A stretch of 64,000 nt of DNA from BRH-c54 sp965284565 (GTDB lineage: Bacteria > Bacteroidota > Bacteroidia > Flavobacteriales_E > Vicingaceae): contig OZ260100.1 of the NCBI GenBank assembly GCA_965284565.1, positions 1,426,001 through 1,490,000 of the forward strand, read 5' to 3'. A model generated the notes under the pieces. The model had not been told where the DNA came from, did not search any database, and saw only the letters and a program-made list of their open reading frames with translations. Below, piece after piece: positions 8,490 to 17,499 of the stretch (positions are counted from its first letter, which is position 1; every line of letters begins with the position of its first letter). The translations under genes were made by a program, and so were the position numbers.

Positions 8490-10574
8490 ATGGCAGTAAT
8501 AGGAAAAATCAGAGAAAAGTCGTCACTACTTTTAATCATTATTGGAGTAGCCATGATGGCGTTTATTTTAGGAGATATGCTTCAGTCAGGGCAATCTTTT
8601 TTTAGCTCTAGCAACACAAATGTTGGAGAGATAGGTGATGTTGAAATTTCAGCTAGAGATTTTGATAGAAAACTAAATGAGTTTATCGCTCAATATGAAA
8701 TGAATAATGGTCCGGCAGATGCTCAAGTTAGAGAATCTATTAAAGAACAAGTGTGGAATGATATTATTCGTGAAGAATTGTTGGTAAAACAATATCAAAT
8801 TCTTGGTTTAGATGTTAGTCCGAGAGAATTGGATGATATGATTACAGGGCCAAATCCACACCCTCAAATTAAACAATCGTTTACTAATCCGGAAACGAAT
8901 GTTTTTGATCCTAATCAGGTAATTAACTTTTTAAAAGGATTAGACAATATGCCTGCAGATAGAAAAAATCAGTGGTTAATGTTTGAAGATGGTTTAATTC
9001 AAGAAAGAATGTCTTCAAAATATAATACACTTATTACTAAAGGCATGTTTGCTACAACGGTAATGATTAAAAATGCTTATAAAGAAGAAAATGAAAAGAG
9101 AGCAATTAAATATGTAGTAAAAAGATTTAATGCAATTCCTGATAGTGCAGTAACGGTTACAGATGCTGAAATAAAAGCTTATTACGAAGAACATAAACAC
9201 GAGTTTAAACAAGAATCATCTCGTTCTTTAGAGTTTGTAAAGTTTGTTGTAGAGCCATCTGAAGAAGATAGAGAAGCGATTATGGCTCAACTTAAAGATA
9301 TCGCAAAAGATTTTAAAACAGCCGAGAGTGACTCTGCTTTTGTTGTATTTAATTCAGATTTGCCTTTAAGTGAAAGATATTTTAACCAAAACGATTTTCC
9401 TTTTAATATAGATTCTTCTTTCTTTTTTGCTGAAGTAGGAGAAATGTTTGGTCCATACGAAGAAAACAACACCTTTGCAGTTGTTAAAATTTCTGACACC
9501 AAGATGATGCCTGATTCGGTAAAAGCAAGACATATATTGGTTAATGCAACTCAACCAGGAGATTCTACAGGATACAAAAAACTAGATTCATTAAAAACAG
9601 TAATTAAAAATGGTGGTGATTTTGCTGCTATTGCAAAAGAATATTCTGATGATGTTGGTTCAGCGGTTGAAGGTGGTGATTTAGGTTGGTTTACTGAAGA
9701 TAGAATGGTAAAACCTTTTGCAGATGCTTCATTTAATGGTAACAAAGGAGACTTAGTAATTGTTGAGTCTCAGTTTGGATTTCACTTAATTGAGATACAA
9801 GATCAAGGCGAAAAAGTAAGAAAAGTTCAATTAGCTAAAGTAGCATTAAATATTGCTCCAAGCAGTGAAACTTATGATAATATTTTTGCTGAAGTAAGTT
9901 CATTTTATTCTGAAAACAATTCTTCAGATGCTTTTGTAGAAACACTTTCTAAGGAAGATGCTAAGTATAAAAAATTAGAAGCAAACGATATTAAAGTTGG
10001 TGATAAAACAATTGCCGGTGTTGGTAGTGCTAGAGAATTAGTGAGATGGGCTTTTAAAAGCGATAAAGGAGCTATTAGTGAGCCTATGCAGTTCGATAAT
10101 ACTTTTGTTGTTGCACATTTAGCTGAAGTTAAAGAAGATGGTGTAGCTCCATTAGAACAAATTGCAGTAGAAATGGAAATGGCTGCAAAACAAAAGAAGA
10201 AAGGGGAGCAAATCAGTAAAGAAATGGAAGGGGAGACTGATATGCAAAAATTAGCCGAAAAAATAGGGGTTCCATTGAGTGCTAATTCAGCAGTTAATTT
10301 TGCTTCTTATTCTATTCCAGGAATTGGGCAAGAGCCAAGAGTAATTGGTGTGACAGCAGCACTTAATAAAGGTGAGCTTTCTAAAAAACCAGTGATTGGT
10401 GGTACAGGAGTATTTATGATATTGGTTGAAGAAGTTACTCCAGCTCCAGAAACTGCAGATTATACTAATATTAAACAACAACTAAACGGTAGATATGCTT
10501 CTGTAGCTTCTGGTTCATTAGAAGCCCTAAAAGACAAATATGGTGTAGTTGATTTAAGGTATAAATTTTATTAA
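8490..10574 (+). CDS. Membrane-anchored periplasmic peptidyl-prolyl isomerase (PpiD/SurA-like)
   Basis: 694 aa. One N-terminal membrane helix (about 12-30) anchors the protein. Residues 36-200 form a SurA_N-like chaperone region. A parvulin rotamase domain spans about 342-440, with the diagnostic ARHILV start and EGGDLGWFTEDRMVKPF core. A degenerate second parvulin-like segment (about 470-640) follows. The layout matches PpiD, which folds proteins emerging from the Sec translocon at the periplasmic face. Single-gene unit with its own promoter and a strong terminator. Confidence 0.9.
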   Translation: MAVIGKIREKSSLLLIIIGVAMMAFILGDMLQSGQSFFSSSNTNVGEIGDVEISARDFDRKLNEFIAQYEMNNGPADAQVRESIKEQVWNDIIREELLVKQYQILGLDVSPRELDDMITGPNPHPQIKQSFTNPETNVFDPNQVINFLKGLDNMPADRKNQWLMFEDGLIQERMSSKYNTLITKGMFATTVMIKNAYKEENEKRAIKYVVKRFNAIPDSAVTVTDAEIKAYYEEHKHEFKQESSRSLEFVKFVVEPSEEDREAIMAQLKDIAKDFKTAESDSAFVVFNSDLPLSERYFNQNDFPFNIDSSFFFAEVGEMFGPYEENNTFAVVKISDTKMMPDSVKARHILVNATQPGDSTGYKKLDSLKTVIKNGGDFAAIAKEYSDDVGSAVEGGDLGWFTEDRMVKPFADASFNGNKGDLVIVESQFGFHLIEIQDQGEKVRKVQLAKVALNIAPSSETYDNIFAEVSSFYSENNSSDAFVETLSKEDAKYKKLEANDIKVGDKTIAGVGSARELVRWAFKSDKGAISEPMQFDNTFVVAHLAEVKEDGVAPLEQIAVEMEMAAKQKKKGEQISKEMEGETDMQKLAEKIGVPLSANSAVNFASYSIPGIGQEPRVIGVTAALNKGELSKKPVIGGTGVFMILVEEVTPAPETADYTNIKQQLNGRYASVASGSLEALKDKYGVVDLRYKFY

Positions 10575-10595
10575 GATATAAACCTATCTATATTT

Positions 10596-10628
10596 AAAGA
10601 GCCAAACAATTTTGTTTGGCTCTTTTTT
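10596..10628 (+). terminator. Intrinsic terminator after the PpiD-like gene
   Basis: A 14-bp perfect stem, AAAGAGCCAAACAA (10596-10609) with TTGTTTGGCTCTTT (10612-10625), is followed by T residues. It begins 22 nt after the stop codon. Confidence 0.92.
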
Positions 10629-10841
10629 ATTAAATTAATTTAAGAAATGCTAAGGCAGTTAATTTCATTTGCACTTTTATTTGTCTGAAATAAAGTAAGA
10701 AAATTATCAAAAAAGGGGTTAGCTAAAATTATGAAAAATAATCTTATAGTATAGCTATAACTTTGGTTAGAGCGGAAGTGCCTTCTAAACAAAAAGAGTC
10801 TGCCGCTATTAGATCAAGTATTGCTTCTTAGAGGTTTCTAA
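10629..10841. other. Unexplained intergenic segment between two terminators
   Basis: About 210 nt without a convincing gene. A 78-nt stretch (about 10755-10832) is more GC-rich than its surroundings and is open on the plus strand, ending in TAG at 10830-10832. It reads like a degraded C-terminal coding tail, but there is no start: an upstream ATG at about 10731 runs into a TAG after seven codons. The same stretch contains AGCGGAAG and CTGCCGCT, imperfectly complementary arms that could fold. I cannot identify it. Confidence 0.3.
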
Positions 10842-10879
10842 CAAAAAAGCCGATGAAAACATTTTCATCGGCTTTTTGC
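10842..10879 (-). terminator. Intrinsic terminator after the T9SS OB-fold gene
   Basis: A 16-bp stem, AAAAAGCCGATGAAAA (10844-10859) with TTTTCATCGGCTTTTT (10862-10877), lies about 20 nt beyond the minus-strand stop at 10899. The A/T-runs on both sides would make it work in either direction. Confidence 0.9.
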
Positions 10880-10898
10880 TTAATGTTATTGGAGTAGA

Positions 10899-12293
10899 TT
10901 ATTTAACCACTACAAATTTGTTAGTAGCAATAACTACCTCTTTATTTTTAATGGTGTAAAAATAAATTCCATTGTTTAAGTTTTCTAAAGACAAGGTAAG
11001 TTTATCAGCAACTGTATTAGCAGTAGCAACCATTTTACCAGTAATGTCAGCTACGATTACTTCAAAACCATTATTTTCTAATTGAAAAGTAATTTGTTTG
11101 TTAGCCGGATTTGGATAAACAGCAACATTGTTTGCGTTTAATTCATCTATACCAACTACTAAACTAATATCGTTAGCATCTCTAGGTAAGATTTTATAAT
11201 CTCCGAAAGAATAATGTCCGATACCGGTAACATCGTAGTAAGAACCAACTACTGCAGTTAAATGATAAAAATAAATATCATCATCAGCTAAAAGAGTTCC
11301 CGAACCGTCATTAATTTCCCACATTCCAAAACCTACAGTATTACTAGTGCATTCAGCATTTAAGGTCTGAATTACAACGCCTTCCCATTGCTCCATATTG
11401 GCATTTCCTGTAGTAGTTACAATAGGAGTTGGTAAGGTGTTTCCAGAATTTAAAACAGTAATGTTTGATACAAAAGAAAGTTCTGTTAATCCATTGTATT
11501 CAGCAACAGTACCGGTAACTTCAACACTATCACCAATCACTAAAGTAGAATCATTTCTTTCATAAATGTATAATCCATTCCAAGCTAAAGCACTATCTTG
11601 TATAAAGAAAGCATGTCTGTCTGGTCCATTTTTAATAATACCTGTAATCACACCTTTAGTTGTAACAACATTTCCTACTTCAGGAGAATCTCCATTAGGG
11701 TTAGTTGTAAACTGAATATCATAGATTTTTTTAATACTAGTAGTTGGAGGTGTTGTTGAAGTAATAGCAACAGAATCAACTAAAATACCGATTTCAAATG
11801 GTGCTGGAGCTGTTGTAGGGTCTGTGTTCCTAAGTGATAAAATAAACTCAACGCTAGTAGAGTTAGCAGGAACTGTTACTGTTTGAGAAATCATCACTAA
11901 GTTACCACCTGAAGCAGCAGCAACATCAATATAAGGATTGTATGTTCCATAAATACTATTAGTTACATCATAATAATTTGTTCTTAATTCACCAGAATTT
12001 TGAGCTACTACCCACATTTCTATAAGGTAAGATTCTCCCGCTACAACATTCACTGGTTGTGTAGTAAATCTTTTATGAGAGGTTGTCGCATTAATTAAAG
12101 ACGCCATGCTGGTTCCATAAGTAGCTAATCCTGTTTGTTCTACTACGTTAGCTGAAGTTATACTTGTTGTGTTTCCCATCCAGTCTGTTGGATCACCACT
12201 AGCCCAAGAGCTTAGGTCACTTTGAAAAACGGTTTGTCCGAAACTAACTACTCCGATACAAACGGCTGTTAAAATTGTAAAGATTTTTTTCAT
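10899..12293 (-). CDS. Secreted T9SS substrate with CBM-like and OB-fold (YhcR/DUF5689-type) domains
   Basis: 464 aa. The signal peptide ends VVSFG before QTVF. Residues about 20-180 resemble a carbohydrate-binding-like jelly roll. Residues about 183-300 form an OB-like fold (VVTTKGVITGI, AFFIQDSALAWNGLYIY, GDSVEVTGTVAEYNGLTEL), the type found next to secreted nucleases such as YhcR and ExeM. About 300-375 is a second, shorter OB-like region. The C-terminal ~70 residues (VYPNPANKQITF to NKFVVVK) are a type A T9SS sorting domain, so the protein is secreted and probably surface-attached. No catalytic motif is visible. It is the third gene after a TonB receptor and a DUF5689 lipoprotein, implying a ligand-binding role with them. 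Confidence 0.85.
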   Translation of the reverse strand: MKKIFTILTAVCIGVVSFGQTVFQSDLSSWASGDPTDWMGNTTSITSANVVEQTGLATYGTSMASLINATTSHKRFTTQPVNVVAGESYLIEMWVVAQNSGELRTNYYDVTNSIYGTYNPYIDVAAASGGNLVMISQTVTVPANSTSVEFILSLRNTDPTTAPAPFEIGILVDSVAITSTTPPTTSIKKIYDIQFTTNPNGDSPEVGNVVTTKGVITGIIKNGPDRHAFFIQDSALAWNGLYIYERNDSTLVIGDSVEVTGTVAEYNGLTELSFVSNITVLNSGNTLPTPIVTTTGNANMEQWEGVVIQTLNAECTSNTVGFGMWEINDGSGTLLADDDIYFYHLTAVVGSYYDVTGIGHYSFGDYKILPRDANDISLVVGIDELNANNVAVYPNPANKQITFQLENNGFEVIVADITGKMVATANTVADKLTLSLENLNNGIYFYTIKNKEVVIATNKFVVVK

Positions 12294-12339
12294 AACTATT
12301 AATTTTAAGGGGTTAATAAAATTTATTTATTTAAAAAAG

Positions 12340-13584
12340 TTACCATGTTACTATAATATCATCTACTTCCCAAGTTTTACCACTTGATGCAGTTCCCGTA
12401 TATTTAAAAGCTAAATATACACCATTGGTTAAGTAAGAATTTAAACTTAATGGACCTCCATTTACCCACGCAAAGCCACCTGTAGAAAGGTTAGCTCCTA
12501 ATTGGATCCATGTTGCAGTTGACGGAGCACTAACTCCATCATAATTAGTTGAAACAAGCACTTCCATATTTGGCCCTGAAAAATTAGAAGCATTTCTAAA
12601 GTCAAAAGTAGCATTGGTAGAGGCACTTAAATCAATAGCAGGTGAAATTAACCATGCTTCAGAGGCTACATTTCCACTACCTGTCCAATTAGACATCATT
12701 CCATAGAAATTACCTGTTGATCCAGCATCACTTGTTGTCCAATTGTATGTTCCAGTAACCAATTGAGTAGTCCAGCCCCCAGAAGTTATACTTTGGTCTT
12801 GAAAGTTTTTAGTTAAAGTATTTCCTGGATTTCCCGCTCCAAGTCTTGGATTATTAAAAACAACTTCATTTGGATTTCTTATTAATAATTGTAACGTACT
12901 GTTAAACTGACTAACAATTACTATTAATGAACCACTTCCATTAGGAATAGTATCATTTGCAAAATTAGCATAACCACTTGTTCTAACAATAATAGTATTA
13001 CCTAAAGAGTCTTCTAACGTTCTACTTTGAGAAGTTAAATTAACCCCATCAGCATAAGTATTTCCTAACTCATTTGAAACAAATTGAACATTTTCCAATT
13101 TTATTAGTTTAGCTTGTTGTCCTGTAGTAACCTGAGCAATGCTCGTAAATACGTCTGGTTGTCTATCTTTTTTAGTAGCTTGTTTTATGATGTTATTATC
13201 TACATCTACAGAATCTAACTGCATCATTTGGTTATAAGTAGAAAGTATTGTTCCTTTTAAAAATACCCTAACTGAATCTCCTTGATATAATCCACCAGAA
13301 GATAATAACCTTAAATTAATAGCACCTGTTTCATCTTGTATGTAAGCTTCTTTGTAAATATTTCCGCTTTGCTCATCCATGGTTACCACTGCAAACATCG
13401 AAAGTTCATCAGTTATTTTTAAAGGAGAACCTTGATACATTGCTTTTAAGTCGGCAATAGTAATTTTATTTCCTTCAGGAATGGTTTTGATAGGTGGAGT
13501 ATCAAACTCTTTTTTACAGCTAACTGAGAAAAGTGAAATTCCAGCTAATAATAGTATTCCTGTTATTTTTTTAGTGATTGTCAT
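12340..13584 (-). CDS. DUF5689 lipoprotein with C-terminal choice-of-anchor/jelly-roll domain
   Basis: 414 aa lipoprotein, with lipobox FSVSC and anchored Cys 23. Residues about 37-245 match DUF5689: ITIADLKAMYQG, FAVVTMDEQSGNIYKEAYIQDETGAINLRL, GDSVRVFLKGT, an OB-like region found in Bacteroidota surface proteins. Residues about 255-414 form a beta-rich 'choice-of-anchor J'-like domain (DQSITSGGWTT, WLISPAIDLS, WEVDDIIV). It sits 35 nt after the TonB receptor gene, in the slot usually held by SusD-like or other surface ligand-capture lipoproteins. I infer that it binds the receptor's substrate. Confidence 0.85.
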   Translation of the reverse strand: MTITKKITGILLLAGISLFSVSCKKEFDTPPIKTIPEGNKITIADLKAMYQGSPLKITDELSMFAVVTMDEQSGNIYKEAYIQDETGAINLRLLSSGGLYQGDSVRVFLKGTILSTYNQMMQLDSVDVDNNIIKQATKKDRQPDVFTSIAQVTTGQQAKLIKLENVQFVSNELGNTYADGVNLTSQSRTLEDSLGNTIIVRTSGYANFANDTIPNGSGSLIVIVSQFNSTLQLLIRNPNEVVFNNPRLGAGNPGNTLTKNFQDQSITSGGWTTQLVTGTYNWTTSDAGSTGNFYGMMSNWTGSGNVASEAWLISPAIDLSASTNATFDFRNASNFSGPNMEVLVSTNYDGVSAPSTATWIQLGANLSTGGFAWVNGGPLSLNSYLTNGVYLAFKYTGTASSGKTWEVDDIIVTW

Positions 13585-13619
13585 AGTGTATATTGTTAGT
13601 ATAAAATTAATTAATATTT

Positions 13620-16175
13620 TTAAAATGAGAATGATACCATTGCAAAATAGGTTCTCCCCATCATGTATCCAATCATTGGAGGGAATTTATCTATATTGGT
13701 TGTGGTATATCTTAATTGTTCAAATCCGCCTGTTTGGAAATCTTTATTATCCAACACATTGGTAACATTTAAGTTTATGCGAAGAAAGTATTCGCCAAAC
13801 TTCCAAGATTTTCCTGCAAAAAGGTTTAATGTATAATTGTTGTCTAGTTTAGTTTGATCTAAAATTTGTGGTACCTGAGGGTCAGTATCAACAAAATTGT
13901 CAATAGCAGATTCAGAGCGCCTGTCAGGATTTACCTGTAAATAAATATCTGCAAAGTAGTTAAAATCTACTCCCATAAACCAATATTTTGGAGAACGATA
14001 TCTTAAACCAATTGACGAAACAGTTTGAGGAGATTCTCCAATTTTATAATTTTTCAAATAAATGGTTTTGTTTTCTTCTAATAATTTTGTTGAGTTATCT
14101 TGAGTAACTGTTGCTGTAGGCCTGGAGTTATAAGTAAAATCTCCCATAGCAAATGTTCCTGTAGCAGTAATTGTAGGTGTTACTTTTACCTCCCCACCAA
14201 ATTCAACACCAACAAAAAGTTGATCAACACCCGTCATTACATAATTTACAAAAGTGTTTAGTTCATCGTGATAAAAGTTTCTTGACCATAATTTATCTTG
14301 AATACTAGTATAGAAAACGGTTGCTCTAGTTTTCACTTTAGGGTAACGAACAATATAGTTCAAATCTCCTGAAAATACTTGCTCATTTTTAAGTCCGCCT
14401 ACCACTTCATCTCTTGTTCTAGGTGATAAGAAAGAATTTCTTGCTAATGGTGCTCTTGTTAAATAAGCTCCATTAATACTAAGCATGTGTCTTCCTGTAA
14501 GTTTGTATATTAATCCTGCTTTTGTACCAAAATTTAAAAAGTTTTGTTTTTCTGAATCACCAAAAGAATTTTCAGGAAAAAGTCCATTTCTTACATTTCC
14601 TGTTCTCCAAAATGAGGTGTAAGTGGTTGATGCTCCAAAAAACCAATCTATTTTAGCTGAAGTTCCATCTAACTGAGCATAAAGATTTGTGGTATTAATA
14701 TTAATATCATAGTCGTATCCAAACTTATCTCCTTCTTTAACTGCTCTATTAGGATTGTTTAAATCTGTTTGAGCTGCATCTGGGTCAGCAAAATCTCTTT
14801 CGGCAAATTGGTCAACATCTACCCAAAAATCTCCTCCTAATAAATCGTCTATAACTTTAAAGTTTTTACTTTTATAAATACTACCTTTAATTCCTCCAGA
14901 TAACGTTATATTATCAGCTAATTTATGAGTTAACGTTGAATTAAAACCATAATCATAAACATCTTGTCTTTGTTCTTCAACAATGTATTTAGACCTATTT
15001 CCAGTTAAAGATGTTCCTGTTCCATCAACATTATCTAAGGTATAAAGGTTTTTGCTGTTGGCGAAATAAAAGTGATCCCAATCTAATTGGGTAGTTGTAG
15101 GGTCTTGAGCTTGCCACAATGCAGTTTGTTGTGCATATAAGTATTCATCTCCTGGTTGATTATAAGCGCTTGGTAAATTTTTCCAGTATTCTGGTCTTGG
15201 ATCAGCAGCATCATGCCAATTTAAACGTGTATTTCCGCTTCTTCCAAAAGTGTAATATACAGAAGACATTAATTGGGTTTTATCGTTAATATCAAAATAG
15301 TGATTTAATATTAACCTAGGTTGGTGCGTATTTCTTACACGAGAATTTCTTTTTTCACCATCTTGATAACCCCAATAAGAATTGTAAAAATTATTACCTG
15401 TTAAATCATAAGTTTCTTGTGTTGTAATACTATTTCTGCCTTGAACAGTTGGTGCTGCAAAACCAACAAAACCTAAACTATGTTTATTGTTTAATTTTTT
15501 TTCTATAGATACAAAATAACTTGCTCCACTATAAAAAGTGCCATCTATATATCCTTCATCTGAATATCTGCCAGAAGCTGAAACTGCTACTGCCATTCCA
15601 TTGTCCATCATTCCAGTTGAATGAGTAGCCATAATTCTGTGACTGTAAGTTCTATTAGCAAGTGCATAAGAAATGTTAGTTCCTTTTCTTATAGCTGTAG
15701 GACGTGCATTAATGTTAGAAGATCCTCCTATACCACCAAAAGTTAGTGGAGATGAAGAAATACCATTTTTAGTTTCTTGGTAACGAGTAATGTCATTTAA
15801 TCCACCCCACAATGCCCAAATTGCTCTACCTGTTTCAGGATTGTTTAAGGTAACGCCATTCATGGTTACCACAAAGTTTTCTGAATCATAACCTCTAATT
15901 CTGTAACGAGCTACGCCAAAATTAAATCCGGCAGTAGAGTTAAAAATATCTCTTGACGACTGTAGCAACCCCGAAACATCTTGACTCTCGGCATTTTCAT
16001 CTTCCAACGCATCCAGAGTTGTTGTAAAAGTAGGTGCCACCCTGTCTATTTCAGACTTTGTGGTGTCTTTCGAATTATTTACAATCTTAGTTGTATCTGT
16101 TTGTGCCAACAAATTGTTTGAAAACAGAAAAAAAACGGTACTAGCCGTAACAATAGAATATCTAAAAAAATTCAT
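13620..16175 (-). CDS. TonB-dependent outer-membrane receptor
   Basis: 851 aa from the ATG at 16175, whose signal peptide ends NNLLA before QTD. An in-frame TTG at 16196 is less likely. The plug domain (about 50-170) has YRIRGYDSENFVVTMNGVTLN and TFGGIGGSSNINARP. The rest is a 22-strand barrel with aromatic/Gly-rich strands and a terminal F (SFSF). It lacks the N-terminal carboxypeptidase-regulatory domain common in SusC proteins, and there is no SusD neighbour. It imports an unknown substrate energised by TonB-ExbBD. Operon with the DUF5689 lipoprotein and the T9SS OB-fold protein, divergent from two secreted nucleases. Confidence 0.92.
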   Translation of the reverse strand: MNFFRYSIVTASTVFFLFSNNLLAQTDTTKIVNNSKDTTKSEIDRVAPTFTTTLDALEDENAESQDVSGLLQSSRDIFNSTAGFNFGVARYRIRGYDSENFVVTMNGVTLNNPETGRAIWALWGGLNDITRYQETKNGISSSPLTFGGIGGSSNINARPTAIRKGTNISYALANRTYSHRIMATHSTGMMDNGMAVAVSASGRYSDEGYIDGTFYSGASYFVSIEKKLNNKHSLGFVGFAAPTVQGRNSITTQETYDLTGNNFYNSYWGYQDGEKRNSRVRNTHQPRLILNHYFDINDKTQLMSSVYYTFGRSGNTRLNWHDAADPRPEYWKNLPSAYNQPGDEYLYAQQTALWQAQDPTTTQLDWDHFYFANSKNLYTLDNVDGTGTSLTGNRSKYIVEEQRQDVYDYGFNSTLTHKLADNITLSGGIKGSIYKSKNFKVIDDLLGGDFWVDVDQFAERDFADPDAAQTDLNNPNRAVKEGDKFGYDYDININTTNLYAQLDGTSAKIDWFFGASTTYTSFWRTGNVRNGLFPENSFGDSEKQNFLNFGTKAGLIYKLTGRHMLSINGAYLTRAPLARNSFLSPRTRDEVVGGLKNEQVFSGDLNYIVRYPKVKTRATVFYTSIQDKLWSRNFYHDELNTFVNYVMTGVDQLFVGVEFGGEVKVTPTITATGTFAMGDFTYNSRPTATVTQDNSTKLLEENKTIYLKNYKIGESPQTVSSIGLRYRSPKYWFMGVDFNYFADIYLQVNPDRRSESAIDNFVDTDPQVPQILDQTKLDNNYTLNLFAGKSWKFGEYFLRINLNVTNVLDNKDFQTGGFEQLRYTTTNIDKFPPMIGYMMGRTYFAMVSFSF

Positions 16176-16265
16176 GTATATATAATGATATATCAATAAT
16201 TTAAAAAGCGGTTAGAAGTCTTACTTGGTTGCTCCCTAGGATGATCACTTTTTATTAATGCGAGG

Positions 16266-16295
16266 CAAAAATAGTAATATTTAATTAGTGAGAAA
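16266..16295 (-). promoter_or_regulatory. Probable promoter of the TonB receptor operon
   Basis: On the minus strand, TATTTTTGC (complement of 16266-16273) matches the -7 box. TTTC (complement of 16292-16295) lies 18 nt upstream, in place of the -33 TTTG. This predicts a leader of about 85 nt before the ATG at 16175, longer than most in this window and a possible site of post-transcriptional control. Confidence 0.5.
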
Positions 16296-16403
16296 CTAAT
16301 TGTTGGTAACTTAATGATTAATTAACCTAAATTTATTGTTATCAAAAATAAGCTAAAAGGTATAATTGTTGAATTATGCTTTATTTTGCAAAAAACAATT
16401 TGT

Positions 16404-17462
16404 ATGATTAAAAAAACTATTCTTTCACTTTGCATAATTATAGGATTGCAAGAAGTAACTTTCTCTCAAAGTAATACTGATAAAAAAAATTATGCAGTAA
16501 CCTGTGTTGGTTTTTATAATCTAGAAAATTTATTCGATACTATTGTTGACCCTGATACCAACAAAATATTACAAGAAGACTTTACTCCTAACGGACCAAA
16601 AAGATGGAACACTCCTAAATATTATGAAAAACTAGGCAATATGGCTCGAGTTATTTCCGAACTTGGTACAGATGTTACTCCAGATGGTGCTGCCATTTTA
16701 GGTGTTGCGGAAGTTGAAAACAAATCTGTTTTAGAAGATTTAGTAAAACAAGATCCTATTAAAAATAGAAATTACCAAATTGTACATTTCGATTCTCCCG
16801 ATAAAAGAGGAATTGATGTTGGTTTATTATACAATCCTAGCTATTTTAAAAATGTAAGTGCAAAAAGTTACACCTTAAGTATGCCAACAGATAGTAACTT
16901 TTATACTCGTGATCAGTTATTGGTTTCTGGAGAGCTTCATGGTGAAAAAATACATATAATTGTTGCTCACTGGCCATCACGAAGAGGAGGAGAAAAAAGA
17001 AGTAAGCCAAAAAGAATTGCTGCTGCACAATTAGCAAGAGCCATTATAGATTCATTACAACAAGTTGACCCTAATACAAAAGTGCTTTACATGGGTGACT
17101 TGAATGATGATCCTGTAGATGTTAGTGTTAGAGGTTATTTAAAAGCCGTAGGAGAAAAAGAAGAAGCCAATAATGGCAAGCTTTATAATCCTTTTGAAGA
17201 TTTTTTTAAGAAAGGAATTGGAACTTTAGGGTATCAAGATGCTTGGAATTTGTTTGATCAAATCATCATTTCAGAGCCGCTTTTAGGTGATGACTATTCT
17301 TCATTAAAACATTATAAATCCGTTGTTTACAATAAAAACTATCTCAAGTCAGACACAGGCAGATTTAAAGGATATCCTTACAGAACTTATTCTTTTGGAG
17401 AATATATTGGCGGGTTTAGTGACCACTTTCCTGTATATTTGTATTTAATTAAAGAGATGTAA
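16404..17462 (+). CDS. Secreted endonuclease/exonuclease/phosphatase (EEP) family protein
   Basis: 352 aa from the ATG at 16404, giving a signal peptide that ends EVTFS before QSN. An upstream TTG at 16386 adds six residues that do not help. The EEP fold spans the mature chain. Mg-ligand and catalytic motifs are FYNLENLFD (Asn), GVAEVEN (Glu), IVAHWPSRRGG (His), YMGDLNDDP (Asp/Asn) and GGFSDHFPVYL (Asp-His). The combination resembles extracellular DNases and phosphodiesterases of the ExeM/endonuclease I-like group more than the sphingomyelinase branch. It is 37 nt upstream of a paralogue and divergent from a TonB receptor operon, so a shared nutrient-scavenging role is inferred. Confidence 0.88.
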   Translation: MIKKTILSLCIIIGLQEVTFSQSNTDKKNYAVTCVGFYNLENLFDTIVDPDTNKILQEDFTPNGPKRWNTPKYYEKLGNMARVISELGTDVTPDGAAILGVAEVENKSVLEDLVKQDPIKNRNYQIVHFDSPDKRGIDVGLLYNPSYFKNVSAKSYTLSMPTDSNFYTRDQLLVSGELHGEKIHIIVAHWPSRRGGEKRSKPKRIAAAQLARAIIDSLQQVDPNTKVLYMGDLNDDPVDVSVRGYLKAVGEKEEANNGKLYNPFEDFFKKGIGTLGYQDAWNLFDQIIISEPLLGDDYSSLKHYKSVVYNKNYLKSDTGRFKGYPYRTYSFGEYIGGFSDHFPVYLYLIKEM

Positions 17463-17499
17463 TCTCTACACTATTTAACCGCTTACTCAAACTTTTTTA

